The notes under the pieces: model-generated
Database searches by the model: none
Seen by the model: the letters and a program-made list of their open reading frames with translations, nothing else
What the model was told of the DNA's origin: nothing
Made by a program: the position numbers and the translations under genes
Shown: positions 54,840-64,000 of the stretch, one piece after another
Position numbering within the stretch: the stretch's first letter is position 1
How the letters are laid out: the number at the start of each line of letters is the position of its first letter
NCBI GenBank assembly: GCA_963971305.1
Contig: OZ020307.1
Coordinates: 62,927,702 to 62,991,701 of the forward strand
Origin: Arcuatula senhousia
Lineage: Eukaryota > Mollusca > Bivalvia > Mytilida > Mytilidae
Length of the DNA: 64,000 nucleotides
Reading direction: 5' to 3'

Positions 54840-55255
54840 AGCTTTTATCTGGTTGTTGACCCCTTGACTAATGATATATTTAATGATCGTCGGGTAAAAT
54901 TTGTGTATCTTTGGTAATAGATATAATCCCCCATGGTGTGAATTATGACAATCCATGAGGAAGTGATATGTCTGCTTTTCAATTTATTTATTTGCAAACA
55001 GTTTATTGATTATCTTGTTAATTGTATCTGTAATCAATTCAGTGCTTGATTGGTCAATTCTTTGATAGTGTGGAGAGTTCAAGTGATTTTCACCTGCATT
55101 GATGTACTCTAATTTATTCAATATTACATTGGTATTATTCTTATCAGCTTTTGAGATATACAAATCAAGTGATTTGGTCAACATATTTAGTGAATTTTGT
55201 TCAATTTGTTTTAAGTTCATCACATTGGTCAATTCTTATGATTTCTAGTTTTGAA
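54840..55255 (-). pseudogene. PLE-D N-terminal RT block
   Basis: The minus strand reads NSLNMLTKSLDLYISKADKN, NVILNKLEYINAGENHL, PHYQRIDQSSTELITDTINK and, after an in-frame stop, GLYLLPKIHKFYP near 54930. LPKIHK is the conserved RT N-terminal motif of PLEs, parallel to WIPKLHK in the other families here. The block is cut off at the insertion near 54838. Confidence 0.75.
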
Positions 55256-55265
55256 CTTTCCAGAT

Positions 55266-55395
55266 GCATAACCGCGAGCAGTGCCAAATGGCCTCGTTGA
55301 AGGCTGCTGGCGTTTGTCCATTGTGGTTTTTCTAAATTGCCGTTTAATTGTGGGCTGTGTCGCGTACACTTATTCCACATCTCTTTATTTTGATG
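55266..55395 (+). repeat. R3 fragment, near-identical to 61853-61975
   Basis: About 125 bp (GCATAACCGCGAGCAGTGCC to CCACATCTCTTTATTTTGAT) matches 61853-61975 with only two or three differences. It is far closer than other R3 pairs, so one copy is a recent duplication or a young truncated insertion. The frame on the minus strand is incidental. Confidence 0.75.
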
Positions 55396-56035
55396 GTAAT
55401 TTTTGTGTGCGAGATAGCTTTCAATATTTTCAACCACCTTGTACTTATATTACATCTTTATTTTTTGCCCACTTCTACAATTAACTAAATTGTCTTGCTT
55501 TATTCTACTAATCCCTGTATTTGTTTCCGTGTTGTCGCGTGTATTATGAACCTTGTCGGGAATCACTAGTAGTTTTAGCAAGACTATTTTAACTATGGTA
55601 CTTTTTTTATTATATAATGCTGAATGCATATATTTTTCGGTCCCGTCCTGTTTTGTCATGGAACATCCCTTTCTCTCCTTACAACCTTAATCATGATTTT
55701 ACGAAATGGTAAAAAATAAAACAACTCAAAACCACAAGCTAGGATATCCACATCCAACAATAACCTTCAATCTAATATAACCAGCCACTCTTCCTATACC
55801 GTAAATTCTTTTAAACCATCAGTCCAATCATCAAATACCAAACAACAAAAGAATCTTAATAACACATGCAATACGTTTAATAGCTCTTTTCGTGGATATC
55901 CTAAAGTCTTACCCTGTAGTGCTTCGAAATGACAAACGTGAAACAGGTTAATCAGAAACACCACTGTTACATCTAGTATAAATGGACGAACTTTCTCTAC
56001 TAAATTGACCCAAGATGTTAACTGACGCACAACAA
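55396..56035. other. Unannotated DNA upstream of PLE-C
   Basis: No repeat or motif recognised. If PLE-C is full length its 5' UTR would lie here. Confidence 0.4.
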
Positions 56036-56040
56036 ATTTA

Positions 56041-56570
56041 ATTTATTTAATATCTTGATCCGAACCTAATTGTAATAGTCAGTATGTCGGGGAGACTGGT
56101 AGGTATTTGTCGAAAAGAACTTCTGAACATCTGTATCGCTTTCGCCGCTTTAAAAAGTATAAATGCTATCTTTATCAACACTTACATAAACACAACCACA
56201 ACATTAAGTATATTAAAGTTCAGCCACTTGAAATTATTAATAGAGATTTAAATTTAAGTAAAAGACAGTTTCGTAGAGAAAGACGACTTGCTGAACTTGA
56301 TTGGATCAAAAAATTACAAACCGCATACCCTCTGGGTCTTAACGATAACATCATGGGACAGGGTAGCATATCAAGATCATCAAACATAAATGTCATGAAT
56401 TTAGTGATTCCTCGTAAACGGAACAAACGGTCGCATGGTAAACGAATAAATCGTAATGTCAGAAAACAACACCGCTCTGACTCAAGTATTACTGATCTTA
56501 TTAAAATCTTTAAAAATAATGGACGTCATCATCTGTTTTGTAAATTATGTTCAATACCCATTTCTAAATG
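56041..56570 (+). CDS. PLE-C GIY-YIG endonuclease part
   Basis: Read in one frame from 56041 the sequence starts with IYLIS (the GIY half), an in-frame TGA at 56056-56058, then a cysteine and CNSQYVGETGR (the YIG half as YVG, 56083-56091). The expected Arg follows in LSKRTSEHLYRF, then CYLYQHLHKHNH supplying histidines, RRERRLAELDWIKKLQ with the Glu, and AYPLGLND with the Asn. Basic linker KRNKRSHGKRINRN and FCKLCSIP follow. GIY-YIG enzymes nick the target to prime reverse transcription. The TGA lies where the first Cys of the PLE endonuclease Cys/His motif is expected, so it may encode selenocysteine or be a mutation. The first ATG after it is at 56107, too late for a complete domain. The true start is not visible. 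Confidence 0.7.
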
Positions 56571-56776
56571 GTCGATATCCTCGTTGCTGGATTTGGCTTC
56601 CTTGTTCGAACGTTTTGGTTTTGAGTACTTTTCGTTTTCAACTGTTTTGGATTTTGACCTTCCAATGTTTTGGTTTAAATGCTACTGATGAGAGGTTACT
56701 CCTTGAAATATCGATATATAGCATATCCAAATTAACCGTTTATACCCGCGTTTTGGTATTTGTAATTTTTAAACAG
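56571..56776 (+). other. R1-derived segment with GT-AG ends in PLE-C (possible intron)
   Basis: 206 bp beginning GTCGATATCC and ending TTTTTAAACAG. All of it is R1 repeat (compare 52740-52975). The coding frame before it has two bases left over and the frame after it resumes in register if the segment is removed. The 3' splice site looks good (T-rich, AAACAG); the 5' site GTCGAT is weak. It is either an R1 insertion that mimics an intron or an intron derived from R1. Confidence 0.5.
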
Positions 56777-58769
56777 TATCCGTTTGAAATGTAGTACTAT
56801 ATCTCATGCAAGTCCATTATATGAAGGTGCACTCATCATCTCTTCTTTTTGTTATTATAAACTGTTTCCCAAAATTGAAAACCCAGAAGACCACATTCGA
56901 CATTTTATAAAATTAACCTACATTAATAGAGGACTTGACTTCATAAATATATCTAGTATATTTATGGATCCTAATATTCAAGATCTCATTCCACCTTATT
57001 TTTTTAATACCGAACCACCTATTGTATCTTATAAATATAAGAAACCTACACGTAACATTATTTTTAACTATACAACAACTACAACTGATGAAGAACTAGA
57101 CACGAATATTTCTTTAACATGCGACTGTACTAAATCTGATTTCAGATATGCTCCTTGTGATCATGTTGTTACCGGAGACCTTTCAATCGTCAATGACCCA
57201 GAGGTTATCAATTTCTTGAAAAAAGGACCAAAGTTGAGACCACCTACTAAAATTAATTGGAATTCCTGCCTAAATTGTATCAAAACTTCCCTTCTCTCTT
57301 ATTGCAAATCTTGGATCAGGAAAGAAGGGGCCGACTCAAAATCTCTAGACCGTTTTATTAATAAATTTATGGCAATTGTTCAACTCAGAATTAGCCAATT
57401 TCAAAATTCATTTGTAGATTTTAGGCCTAATACTTACCTTAATAGAATAAAGTCAAAAATCCGTTTACTTGGTTTGCGATACGTGTTTGTTCCCGCCGAC
57501 AAAGCAGCTAACAATGTCGTTGTGGTATGAAGAAAGTATTACCTTGAGTTTTTAATGCACGAAATAAAAAATTCGAACACTTTCGTTCCCGTGCATTCGA
57601 CAGAATCAGGTATCATTGACGATCATATCATAGCGACCACAGCACTTCGAGTTGCCCCGACATACTTTAAGTTACCTACTATGTACTGGATACCTAAATT
57701 GCACAAAAATCCATATAAATCTCGTTTTATCTCTGCTTCAAGTAAGTGTTCTTTAACCCATATTTCAAAAGTTCTATCACTTACTTTAACTACTATGAAG
57801 GAATTTATTATTCAATACTGTGAAAGGGTATTCGAAAACAGTGGAATTAATTATTTTTGGAGTGTAAAAAATTCTCTTGATGTTTTGGACAAGCTTCGTG
57901 CTTTTGAAAATACTTTTCATACCGTTGATAGTTACGATTTTTCTACTTTATATACTAACCTTCCACATAATCTGATTAAAAAGAAATTTGAATATTTGGT
58001 TAAATGGTGTTTTGAAAAATCTAAAAGTGATTATATCTGTTCTAGAGTTTCAAAATCATTTAGTAAATCATTTTTTAGTAACGAGACTCAAAAGGGTTAC
58101 ATCAACTGGACTGATGCAGAAACTATTACTGCTCTAAATTATTTGTTAGATAATATTTACATACGTTTTGGCAAACAAATTTATCGCCAAATTATTGGTA
58201 TTCCTATGGGTACTAATTGTGCGCCACTTATAGCCGACCTTTTCCTATACTGTTATGAATCACAATTTATGGCTAAATTACAAAAAGACCCCAACAAACA
58301 GAACCTAATCGAAACTTTCAATTATACTTTTAGATATTTAGATGACATTCTTGCACTCAACAATCCTTCATTTTCTTATTTTATTACAGATATCTATCCT
58401 TCTGAATTAACCTTGAACAAATCTAACGTCACCGGTGATAGATGTCCTTTTTTAGATTTAGATTTAAGTATTATTGACGGAAAATTACATACCAAAGTAT
58501 ATGATAAACGTGACGACTTTACCTTCCCTATTATAAATTTTCCTTTTCTTGAAGGAGATGTTCCACTAGCGCCGTCATACGGGGTTTACATTTCACAGTT
58601 AGTAAGATATGCTCGGATCTGCAGTTGTGTTTCTGATTTTAATAACAAAAACCGTTTTATTACTGAAAAATTATTAAAACAAGGTTATCGATACCACAAA
58701 TTAGTAAAATCTTTTTCTAAATTCTTCCACAATAGTAGAGTAGACGACATCCATATTTTAAAAATTTAA
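56777..58769 (+). CDS. PLE-C CxC linker and reverse transcriptase
   Basis: One frame from 56777 to the TAA ending at 58769, interrupted only by TGA 57528-57530. In order: YINRGLDFINI; CxC motif SLTCDCTKSDF (57120-57128 CDC); YAPCDHVVTGDLSIVND; KKGPKLRPPTKINW; FVPADKAANNVVVV just before the TGA; YWIPKLHKNPYKSRFISASS; SYDFSTLYTNLPHNL; QIIGIPMGTNCAPLIADLFL; FRYLDDILALNN with YLDD at 58335-58346; YDKRDDFTFPIINFPF; and VYISQLVRYARIC. In PLE-A the codon matching the TGA encodes Cys (FVCKRHY). RT function: target-primed DNA synthesis on the element RNA. Both TGA codons in PLE-C coincide with Cys sites, so selenocysteine recoding is possible. Everything else looks functional. Confidence 0.8.
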
Positions 58770-58990
58770 TGTCCCCACCGAACATACGCGCATATTATAT
58801 ATCATTGGAAAGAGCAAGACCTAAGCTATCAAAATATGTTGGTCGTAAAAATCAGAGTAGGTCGAGTTTTGAGAAATTCAAGGTCAAAGACAAAAAGCAG
58901 AAAACAAACGAAAATTGCCCTTCAACAGTTTTTGTTAATTTCCGTATTTCTTTATGGTCAAAACTGAAAGAAACTGATCAAAATATGTGA

Positions 58991-61079
58991 AATAATATCT
59001 TAACAAACATTTAAAATCAAAAAGGCTTGCAGGAAGCACCGGTTATTACTAATAGTTTAATAAATTTACATGAAGGTCGAATTTCCCCCCTTTTTTCGGA
59101 AGAGATTTTCTGCGCAATTTTTTTCTATATTGAATAATATTTTTTTATTTTTTTAAGTTCACCTTATCGTATACATACCAAATCTGTTTTCTAAAATGTT
59201 ATATGGCCGTACCATAATAAAAAACTGAGTTTAAATGATACTTAAAAAGGGGGGATATTATGAGCATTAGCGCAAAATCCACCCTCTCAACTATTTTGGC
59301 TTATTGCTCAATGCACTTATGTTATTTATCATTTATTGCAATGTACTTAGGGAGAATAGAGATTGTAGAACTATTTTATATGTTTCCAAGGGCTTCAACT
59401 CTTACATTTTGAACGTCCACACTCCCACCCGAAATATCTAATGTGTCCATCTGGTATGATCGATTATTCTTACAAAACATTAAAGAATTTGATGATATTT
59501 GAACATAATAATGTCCATATTACAACATTGATATTGTTATCCCAAAAAATTAAATACGAGTAAAATTGGGAGTTAAATGCTCTTAAAACAAGGAAGAAGA
59601 ATATTTGGGTGACAGGGTACCTTTCTTGTAACTAACATTGCTACGCCATTATAAGAAGAATCCTGTTGATATATTCACATCCACTGAGTGGCATGGTGCT
59701 TTTTCGTCTTTACTTATAAAAAGTGATAAATCGTTACATAAGAGAACAATAATAAACGAAATTCGCGCGTTGACATTGCATTACAAACGCGATGTTTGTC
59801 TCTTACGTCTTTGTTTTTCCTTTCAGCTATATTTGATTTTTTCGGAATACAGATGTTTTCCTTTTCCGTAAAGTGTTACTGTATTTTTATGTTTTAAATT
59901 GCATCTAGATAATGTTCCGTGTTTTCTATTAGCTCAAATTTGAAAAAGTCATCAATTGGCTGTACATTTTTCATTCGCCACTATATCGCCACCAGTGCTT
60001 CAAACGTTATAAAACTTAGGCAATATCATTAATAGATATTGTAGTTTAACATACCCATTAACTGTTTTTATCTGATTTAAAATAAAGATTCTTCATAGAA
60101 AAGTAAGTGCATATTTTGGCTAAAGTGAAGGGGGTACCCAGCTCTTAGTCGTAACAACGCCTTTGAAACTGCTTTAAATTTCACATAAATTTACAGAAAC
60201 ATTGTCAGTATAACGATACTTCCAATTTTAATTCTAAATGCCACAGTAAACGCCAAAAATTGTTCTTAGCTTGGAAATATTTCGTGTTTTTCTATTTCTG
60301 ACCGTAAAATTCGCATACGTTTTTCATTATATCTCATAAACGACAATCACAAATTTGATAAATTTTTGACAAAATCATTGTAACACAGTCTTGATGCACA
60401 AATGATAATTCACTGTTTGTTTACTCTCGAATTCGGCGTTTCACACGGAATAATGTTCAATACTACCTATAACTCACAGCCAAAAAGTATAGTAAATGAT
60501 AGTGTAAAAGAGAAACAAGTACGGAATTGATCATTCCGGGTCGGAATTGACAGATAAAAATGACAGTTTTTCCACGTTTAAATCAAAACTAACTGCCGTA
60601 TCGAAATAAAATTTATAGACAATAAAGTATGTATACATGTCAATATGAATGACCAGTTTCATAAATGATACATAAAAGATTTAGAAATTGTGATTAAAAA
60701 TCACCCTTTATTTTGCTAATATTTAAGGAGTTTTTCAAATCGTGTTATGTATACGAAAACACACCCTAAAGATTAACTTAATGCATTTCTATGCAAGATA
60801 TGTCTATTTTGAAAGTCATAAATTCAAAACCAATGCTAGAATGTATTTTATTTGTTTTGAATACTACCTTTTACTGTCATACCATCAAAGAGTTGATCGA
60901 GGGTACCCTTGTTTAACGGATTATTTTGATCACCACGACCATCCGAACTTCTTACGACCAGTAAAATATTAAACTAGAAGCTTGTACCTTTCGTTTAAGC
61001 CCACAATTAGCCGTATGTTCTGTGGGTACATTAAACTTTTAAATAAAGCGTCTTTTTTCATTCCGTCTACTCTACTACA
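58991..61079. other. PLE-C 3' flank and unannotated DNA
   Basis: Two complementary tracts, TTTCCCCCCTTTTTT near 59082 and AAAAAGGGGGGAT near 59247, could pair. I searched by eye for a SECIS core (ATGA, apical AA, GA) within ~500 bp of the PLE-C stop and found nothing convincing. No gene recognised in the rest. Confidence 0.4.
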
Positions 61080-61975
61080 AGTATCGATCTCTTATTGAAA
61101 AATTTAATTGTACACGTCACTTTCTTATAGTGAAAGGAATATCACATCCTGTATTTTATGGTAATGTTTTTTATAAAGCTCACAAATTTAAAAGCAATCC
61201 AATAGAAATGAAAAATTGGCTTCAAAATTTATTACGGAAAGGAAATGAAATGAATATCTTGGTTAAATCTTTGAATTTAGTGTTTTTTGGCAGAAATATT
61301 GAAAACTTAATACTCGCTTTAAAACTTCCATAAACGTTTTTACTATTGTCATTTTTAAGCATTATAGCGATCAAGCGTGTCGGTTTTGTGTGATGACACT
61401 TCACTAAATCATTATTGCTTGAAGTGTTGTGTCGGATTTAAAATCGATACGTTTGATTTTTTTACATCAGTCGATTGATGATTCTCAGCTAGCTGTCAGT
61501 AACAGCGAGTGTTCTATAGAGAGTTCCTTTACCGTCCTTTTGTTTGTTCTTGTTTTTTGTCTTAGGTTCTCTCTAGTAGAATTGGACTTTGATCGATTTG
61601 ATTTTTATTGTGTGTTTAGTTTTTGTGCTTTGTCTAGGAATATTGATAGGGGGAAGGTTGGGCCCAAAAAACTAGTTTAACCCCGCCACATATTACATGT
61701 GCCTGTCCTAAGCCAGGAATCCTTGACAAAGCTTTCGTTTGTACTTGTCTTTTTGATGTTTTCTGTTCCTTGTTTAAGAAGGGGGTCTATCTGTGACTAT
61801 TTCAGGGCTGGATTTGAATTATATGCATCTTATTTAGACCATGGGCCAATTGCATAACCGCGAGCAGTGCCAAATGGCCTCGTTGAAGGCTGCTGGCGGT
61901 TGTCCATTGTGGTTTTTCTAAATTGCCGTTTAATTGTGGGCTGTGTCGTGTACACTTATTCCACATCTCTTTATT
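61080..61975 (+). repeat. R3 repeat with a remnant coding end
   Basis: From 61080 to the stop at about 61333 the frame is open and encodes RSLIEKFNCTRHFLIVKGIS, HPVFYGNVFYKAHKFKSNP, NWLQNLLRKGNEMNILVKSL and NLVFFGRNIENLILALKL. This looks like the C-terminal end of a retroelement protein, but I do not recognise the family. The rest is a conserved 3' tail (GCGATCAAGCGTGTCGGTTT, CATCAGTCGATTGATGATTC, GTCCTAAGCCAGGAATCCTT, ATTGCATAACCGCGAGCAGT). The copy at 48870-50080 and inverse copies at 4064, 15531 and 44490 share this tail, so R3 is probably a family of 5'-truncated retroelements. Confidence 0.7.
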
Positions 61976-62824
61976 TTCTATTGTATGGAAAATGTAATTT
62001 TCGAGTGAATCATACCCATTTGGCGGAATATGTCCAGTTTGTACGAAGAGTGGCTGCAGTACTTTATCGTTTTCACTATTAGAATAGTGATATCTAAATC
62101 TCATTTTTCTGGCTAATTCATCAAAATCTTTTAACAGATTTTTTTCTGATCAAAGATTTAATAATTCGAGGTGCTGGGATTTTGATAATAATTGATTGTA
62201 GTTATCTGCAAGTCTTTTTCTCGACAGATTAAATAACAAACTTTTTATATGTTTTGTTTAGAGTCTTTTTAATTCTTTTTCTTGATGATGGGGATCTATT
62301 TTCCCCTCATCATTTTATTGTGTTGTCGGTTAGATTTAGTAAATCTTCGACCTCCCATTTTCTCTTGCGAGAGAGATAATGGTCTTACTCTTTTGAGTTG
62401 AAAGTTATATAATAATTAGACAGATGCACAGTGCATACATATTGAGTAACCTAAGCCAAGTACAAAAGATTTGTCCAATTTTTTATATTGACACTTTTAT
62501 TAGCACAATCATGACAATATTCACAAAGAGAAAAAATATGTTCATTTTTTAAATTAAGTTCAGAATGAAAATATTAAACATGTTAAAAGATGAAATCGTC
62601 CTTTAATACATTATGCATGCTATGCAGAACAATATGCTTGGCTCCATTAAAATGTGGTGGAAATCATCGAGAAAATTCAAGTACTGTTCAAGATGGTGGC
62701 ACTTTCTGGACAGGATCGTAGACTGATATTTTTGTTTTACAATATTGGTAAAAAGGTGTGTGTATATTTTCTTTTAATATAAACACTAAAAAAATACAGA
62801 TATGTCAATAAAAATTGGTGAACA
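61976..62824. other. Unannotated DNA
   Basis: Nothing recognised. Confidence 0.35.
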
Positions 62825-62890
62825 TTTTATTGAAGAACATGAAAGTTATTTTGATCGAGACTGATTATTTCCAATTTTTGTAAAGGCATA
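62825..62890 (-). repeat. R5 short dispersed repeat, inverted copy
   Basis: Inverse of 699-765: GAAAGTTATTTTGATCGAGA, CTGATTATTTCC, TTTTTGTAAAGGCAT. Confidence 0.6.
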
Positions 62891-63254
62891 TGCAATGTCT
62901 AGCAAAAAGGTCAAAACATTTTACTCATGTTGTATAATATATACAACTTTTCCATATCTCAGTACCCTTTTAAATAATTATGTAAAAATGAGTTTTTTTT
63001 CAAATACTGTATATGTATTTCATTTAGAAATACCAAAATGAAATGCAAATTTATTTGCTACCAATTGAGTAACGGTTGAATAGAATTAACATTAAATGTT
63101 CAAATAATGACTTTTTGATAGTCTTCTTTTTACATATTTGATAAAATAAATACTTGATTAATGTACATTACCATGTATGGATCTAAAAAGAAATAAGATC
63201 ATTTACCCTAATATTTTTATGACTTTTTTATTAGAATGAATTTGTATTTTCATA

Positions 63255-63400
63255 TAATCATCATATGTTAAACATATTTTCGAAAACATATGTTCACCTT
63301 ATCTTTGGTGCCCATATGATAGTCATGTTTTAAAACATATGTTAAACATATGACGAACTTATGTTAAACATATGACGAACATATGTTTAACATATGGTAA
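63255..63400. repeat. Array of palindromic CATATGTTAAACATATG units
   Basis: CATATGTTAAACATATG, itself nearly palindromic, or close variants recur at about 63265, 63328, 63356 and 63378, the middle copies linked by ACGAAC. AAAACATATGTTCACC and CCCATATGATAG add further half-sites. It can form cruciform or hairpin structures. Function unknown. Confidence 0.65.
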
Positions 63401-64000
63401 CAAAAATTTTGAACAAAATGGTAACAAACATCTTTGAATTTAAAATGTGAGTCATGCATCAATGTATGAAAAGAGCGAAAAGGAAACACGGTTGATTTCT
63501 GTGCCCTGGTGTAGTTTACTCGTGTGTTTTTCTAGTATAATGGGTAAAACAGACGATTGTAAACTTTTGGAAGACATAAATTGTCTTTTTAATGAGAAAA
63601 TCATATACATCAGCAAAGTTAAGCTTTGATTTGTCACTGATTTACTAGTTTACATTACACGTTATTGTTTCCTTATAAGATTAAAATATATCATGAATGA
63701 TTTTAGCAATATTGTAATGAAATAACACAAAAGTGTAAATGTTTAAAATTGCAGTGTTTGTGAAACTTTTGAAAATTTGTATTAGTGTAAAGATGCTTTA
63801 TAATATTTTGAAACATAGTTTACTGTCAGTATTATTCATCTTAGACTCTTTCCACAGTGATGTTAATGACGTTAGTCCCGCCAAAAGTTAAAAAAAGTTT
63901 CCAAGAGTTGTCCCCCTTATTGCGACGAATACTCGGAAAAATAAAATGTCTGTACCATATAGATTTGATAAAATATTTGTAGTTTTATTGTCTTATGTAG
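63401..64000. other. Unannotated DNA to window end
   Basis: Nothing recognised. Overlapping 60-codon ORFs on both strands at 63447-63637 have no motif. Confidence 0.4.

Larger units (their letters stand above)
51310..55255 (-). mobile_element. PLE-D, canonical-type Penelope-like element remnant
   Basis: Three minus-strand blocks form one RT: 54840-55255 (N-terminal), 53255-53660 (palm) and 51310-51931 (catalytic end and thumb). The gaps are an insertion at about 53660-54835 and a TTAA-flanked element at 51936-53259. The RT motifs (YDVTSMYTNM, IGAPQG, YRDDG) belong to a different PLE branch from PLE-A, B and C. A GIY-YIG endonuclease could not be found after 51310. Confidence 0.78.
56041..58990 (+). 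mobile_element. PLE-C, N-terminal-endonuclease Penelope-like element (Naiad-type)
   Basis: Domain order GIY-YIG endonuclease (56041-56570), CxC linker (57120-57128) and RT (about 57500-58769) is the permuted arrangement described for Naiad/Chlamys PLEs; canonical PLEs have the endonuclease after the RT. The only in-frame stops are TGA at 56056-56058 and 57528-57530. A 206-bp segment with GT-AG ends (56571-56776), made of R1 repeat sequence, separates the two coding parts. The 3' end is not defined because no second copy of this tail occurs in the window; the end given is nominal. No long terminal repeats seen. Confidence 0.78.

Noticed and set aside
55201..55437. Minus-strand ORF whose protein resembles that at 61802-62104
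   Set aside because: The resemblance is explained by the near-identical R3 segment at the DNA level. The frame differs from the R3 coding end and the flanks are unrelated.
58769..58990. A second PLE-C ORF of 73 codons directly after the RT
   Set aside because: It starts at the RT stop, has no recognisable motif and most likely is 3' UTR.
63255..63400. A CRISPR-like array
   Set aside because: The units are palindromic and irregularly spaced, without unique spacers of constant length, and the DNA is eukaryotic.

Overview
This window looks like nuclear DNA from a bivalve mollusc, possibly a mussel. The evidence is an AT-rich, intron-poor background densely filled with invertebrate mobile elements, including several Penelope-like element (PLE) families, BEL/Pao, Tc1, a LINE, TTAA- and TA-flanked MITEs, and tRNA-headed and tandem repeats of mollusc type. 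There is nothing bacterial: no operons and no Shine-Dalgarno sites. The species is inferred; no host marker gene is present.

Only two ORFs look like ordinary host genes, both on the minus strand, both apparently intronless and both type II membrane proteins: an SGNH/PC-esterase-like (NXPE-type) protein at 25680-26585 and a GT31 beta-1,3-galactosyltransferase-like protein at 38040-39059. Almost everything else that codes belongs to transposable elements. The names PLE-A to PLE-D and R1 to R6 are mine, assigned because copies recur within the window.

Layout. 0-4.8 kb: a 5'-truncated PLE-A, repeat R6, a fragment of a PLE-C endonuclease and repeat R3. 4.8-14.8 kb: a nearly complete minus-strand BEL/Pao retrotransposon with almost identical LTRs, split inside its RNase H region by a 2.25-kb PLE-A. 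14.8-17.5 kb: a degenerate ~170-bp tandem array, then R3 and R4, each interrupted by its own MITE. 17.8-21.6 kb: a frameshifted PLE-B with a short PLE-A inserted in it, a second BEL/Pao fragment, a decayed PLE-A and a minisatellite. 22-32 kb: mostly non-coding, with MITEs, short 3' ends of PLE-B and the SGNH-type gene. 32.5-37 kb: a tRNA-headed repeat, then a decayed LINE interrupted by an intact Tc1 transposon and a truncated PLE-A. 37-51 kb: the GT31-like gene, a foldback MITE, and copies of R1, R3, R4 and PLE-B. 51.3-55.3 kb: a decayed canonical-type PLE (PLE-D) split by two insertions, one flanked by TTAA and carrying an R1 dimer. 56.0-58.8 kb: PLE-C, an almost complete PLE with an N-terminal GIY-YIG endonuclease and a C-terminal reverse transcriptase. 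59-64 kb: R3, short repeats and unexplained AT-rich DNA.

The most interesting locus is PLE-C. Its domain order (GIY-YIG, CxC linker, RT) matches the permuted Naiad/Chlamys-type PLEs. The endonuclease and RT parts are separated by a 206-bp segment with GT...AG ends whose removal keeps the frame. The only two in-frame stops are both TGA and both lie where a cysteine is expected. Clam Naiads are known to encode selenocysteines, so recoding is a serious alternative to decay. I could not find a convincing SECIS element by eye.
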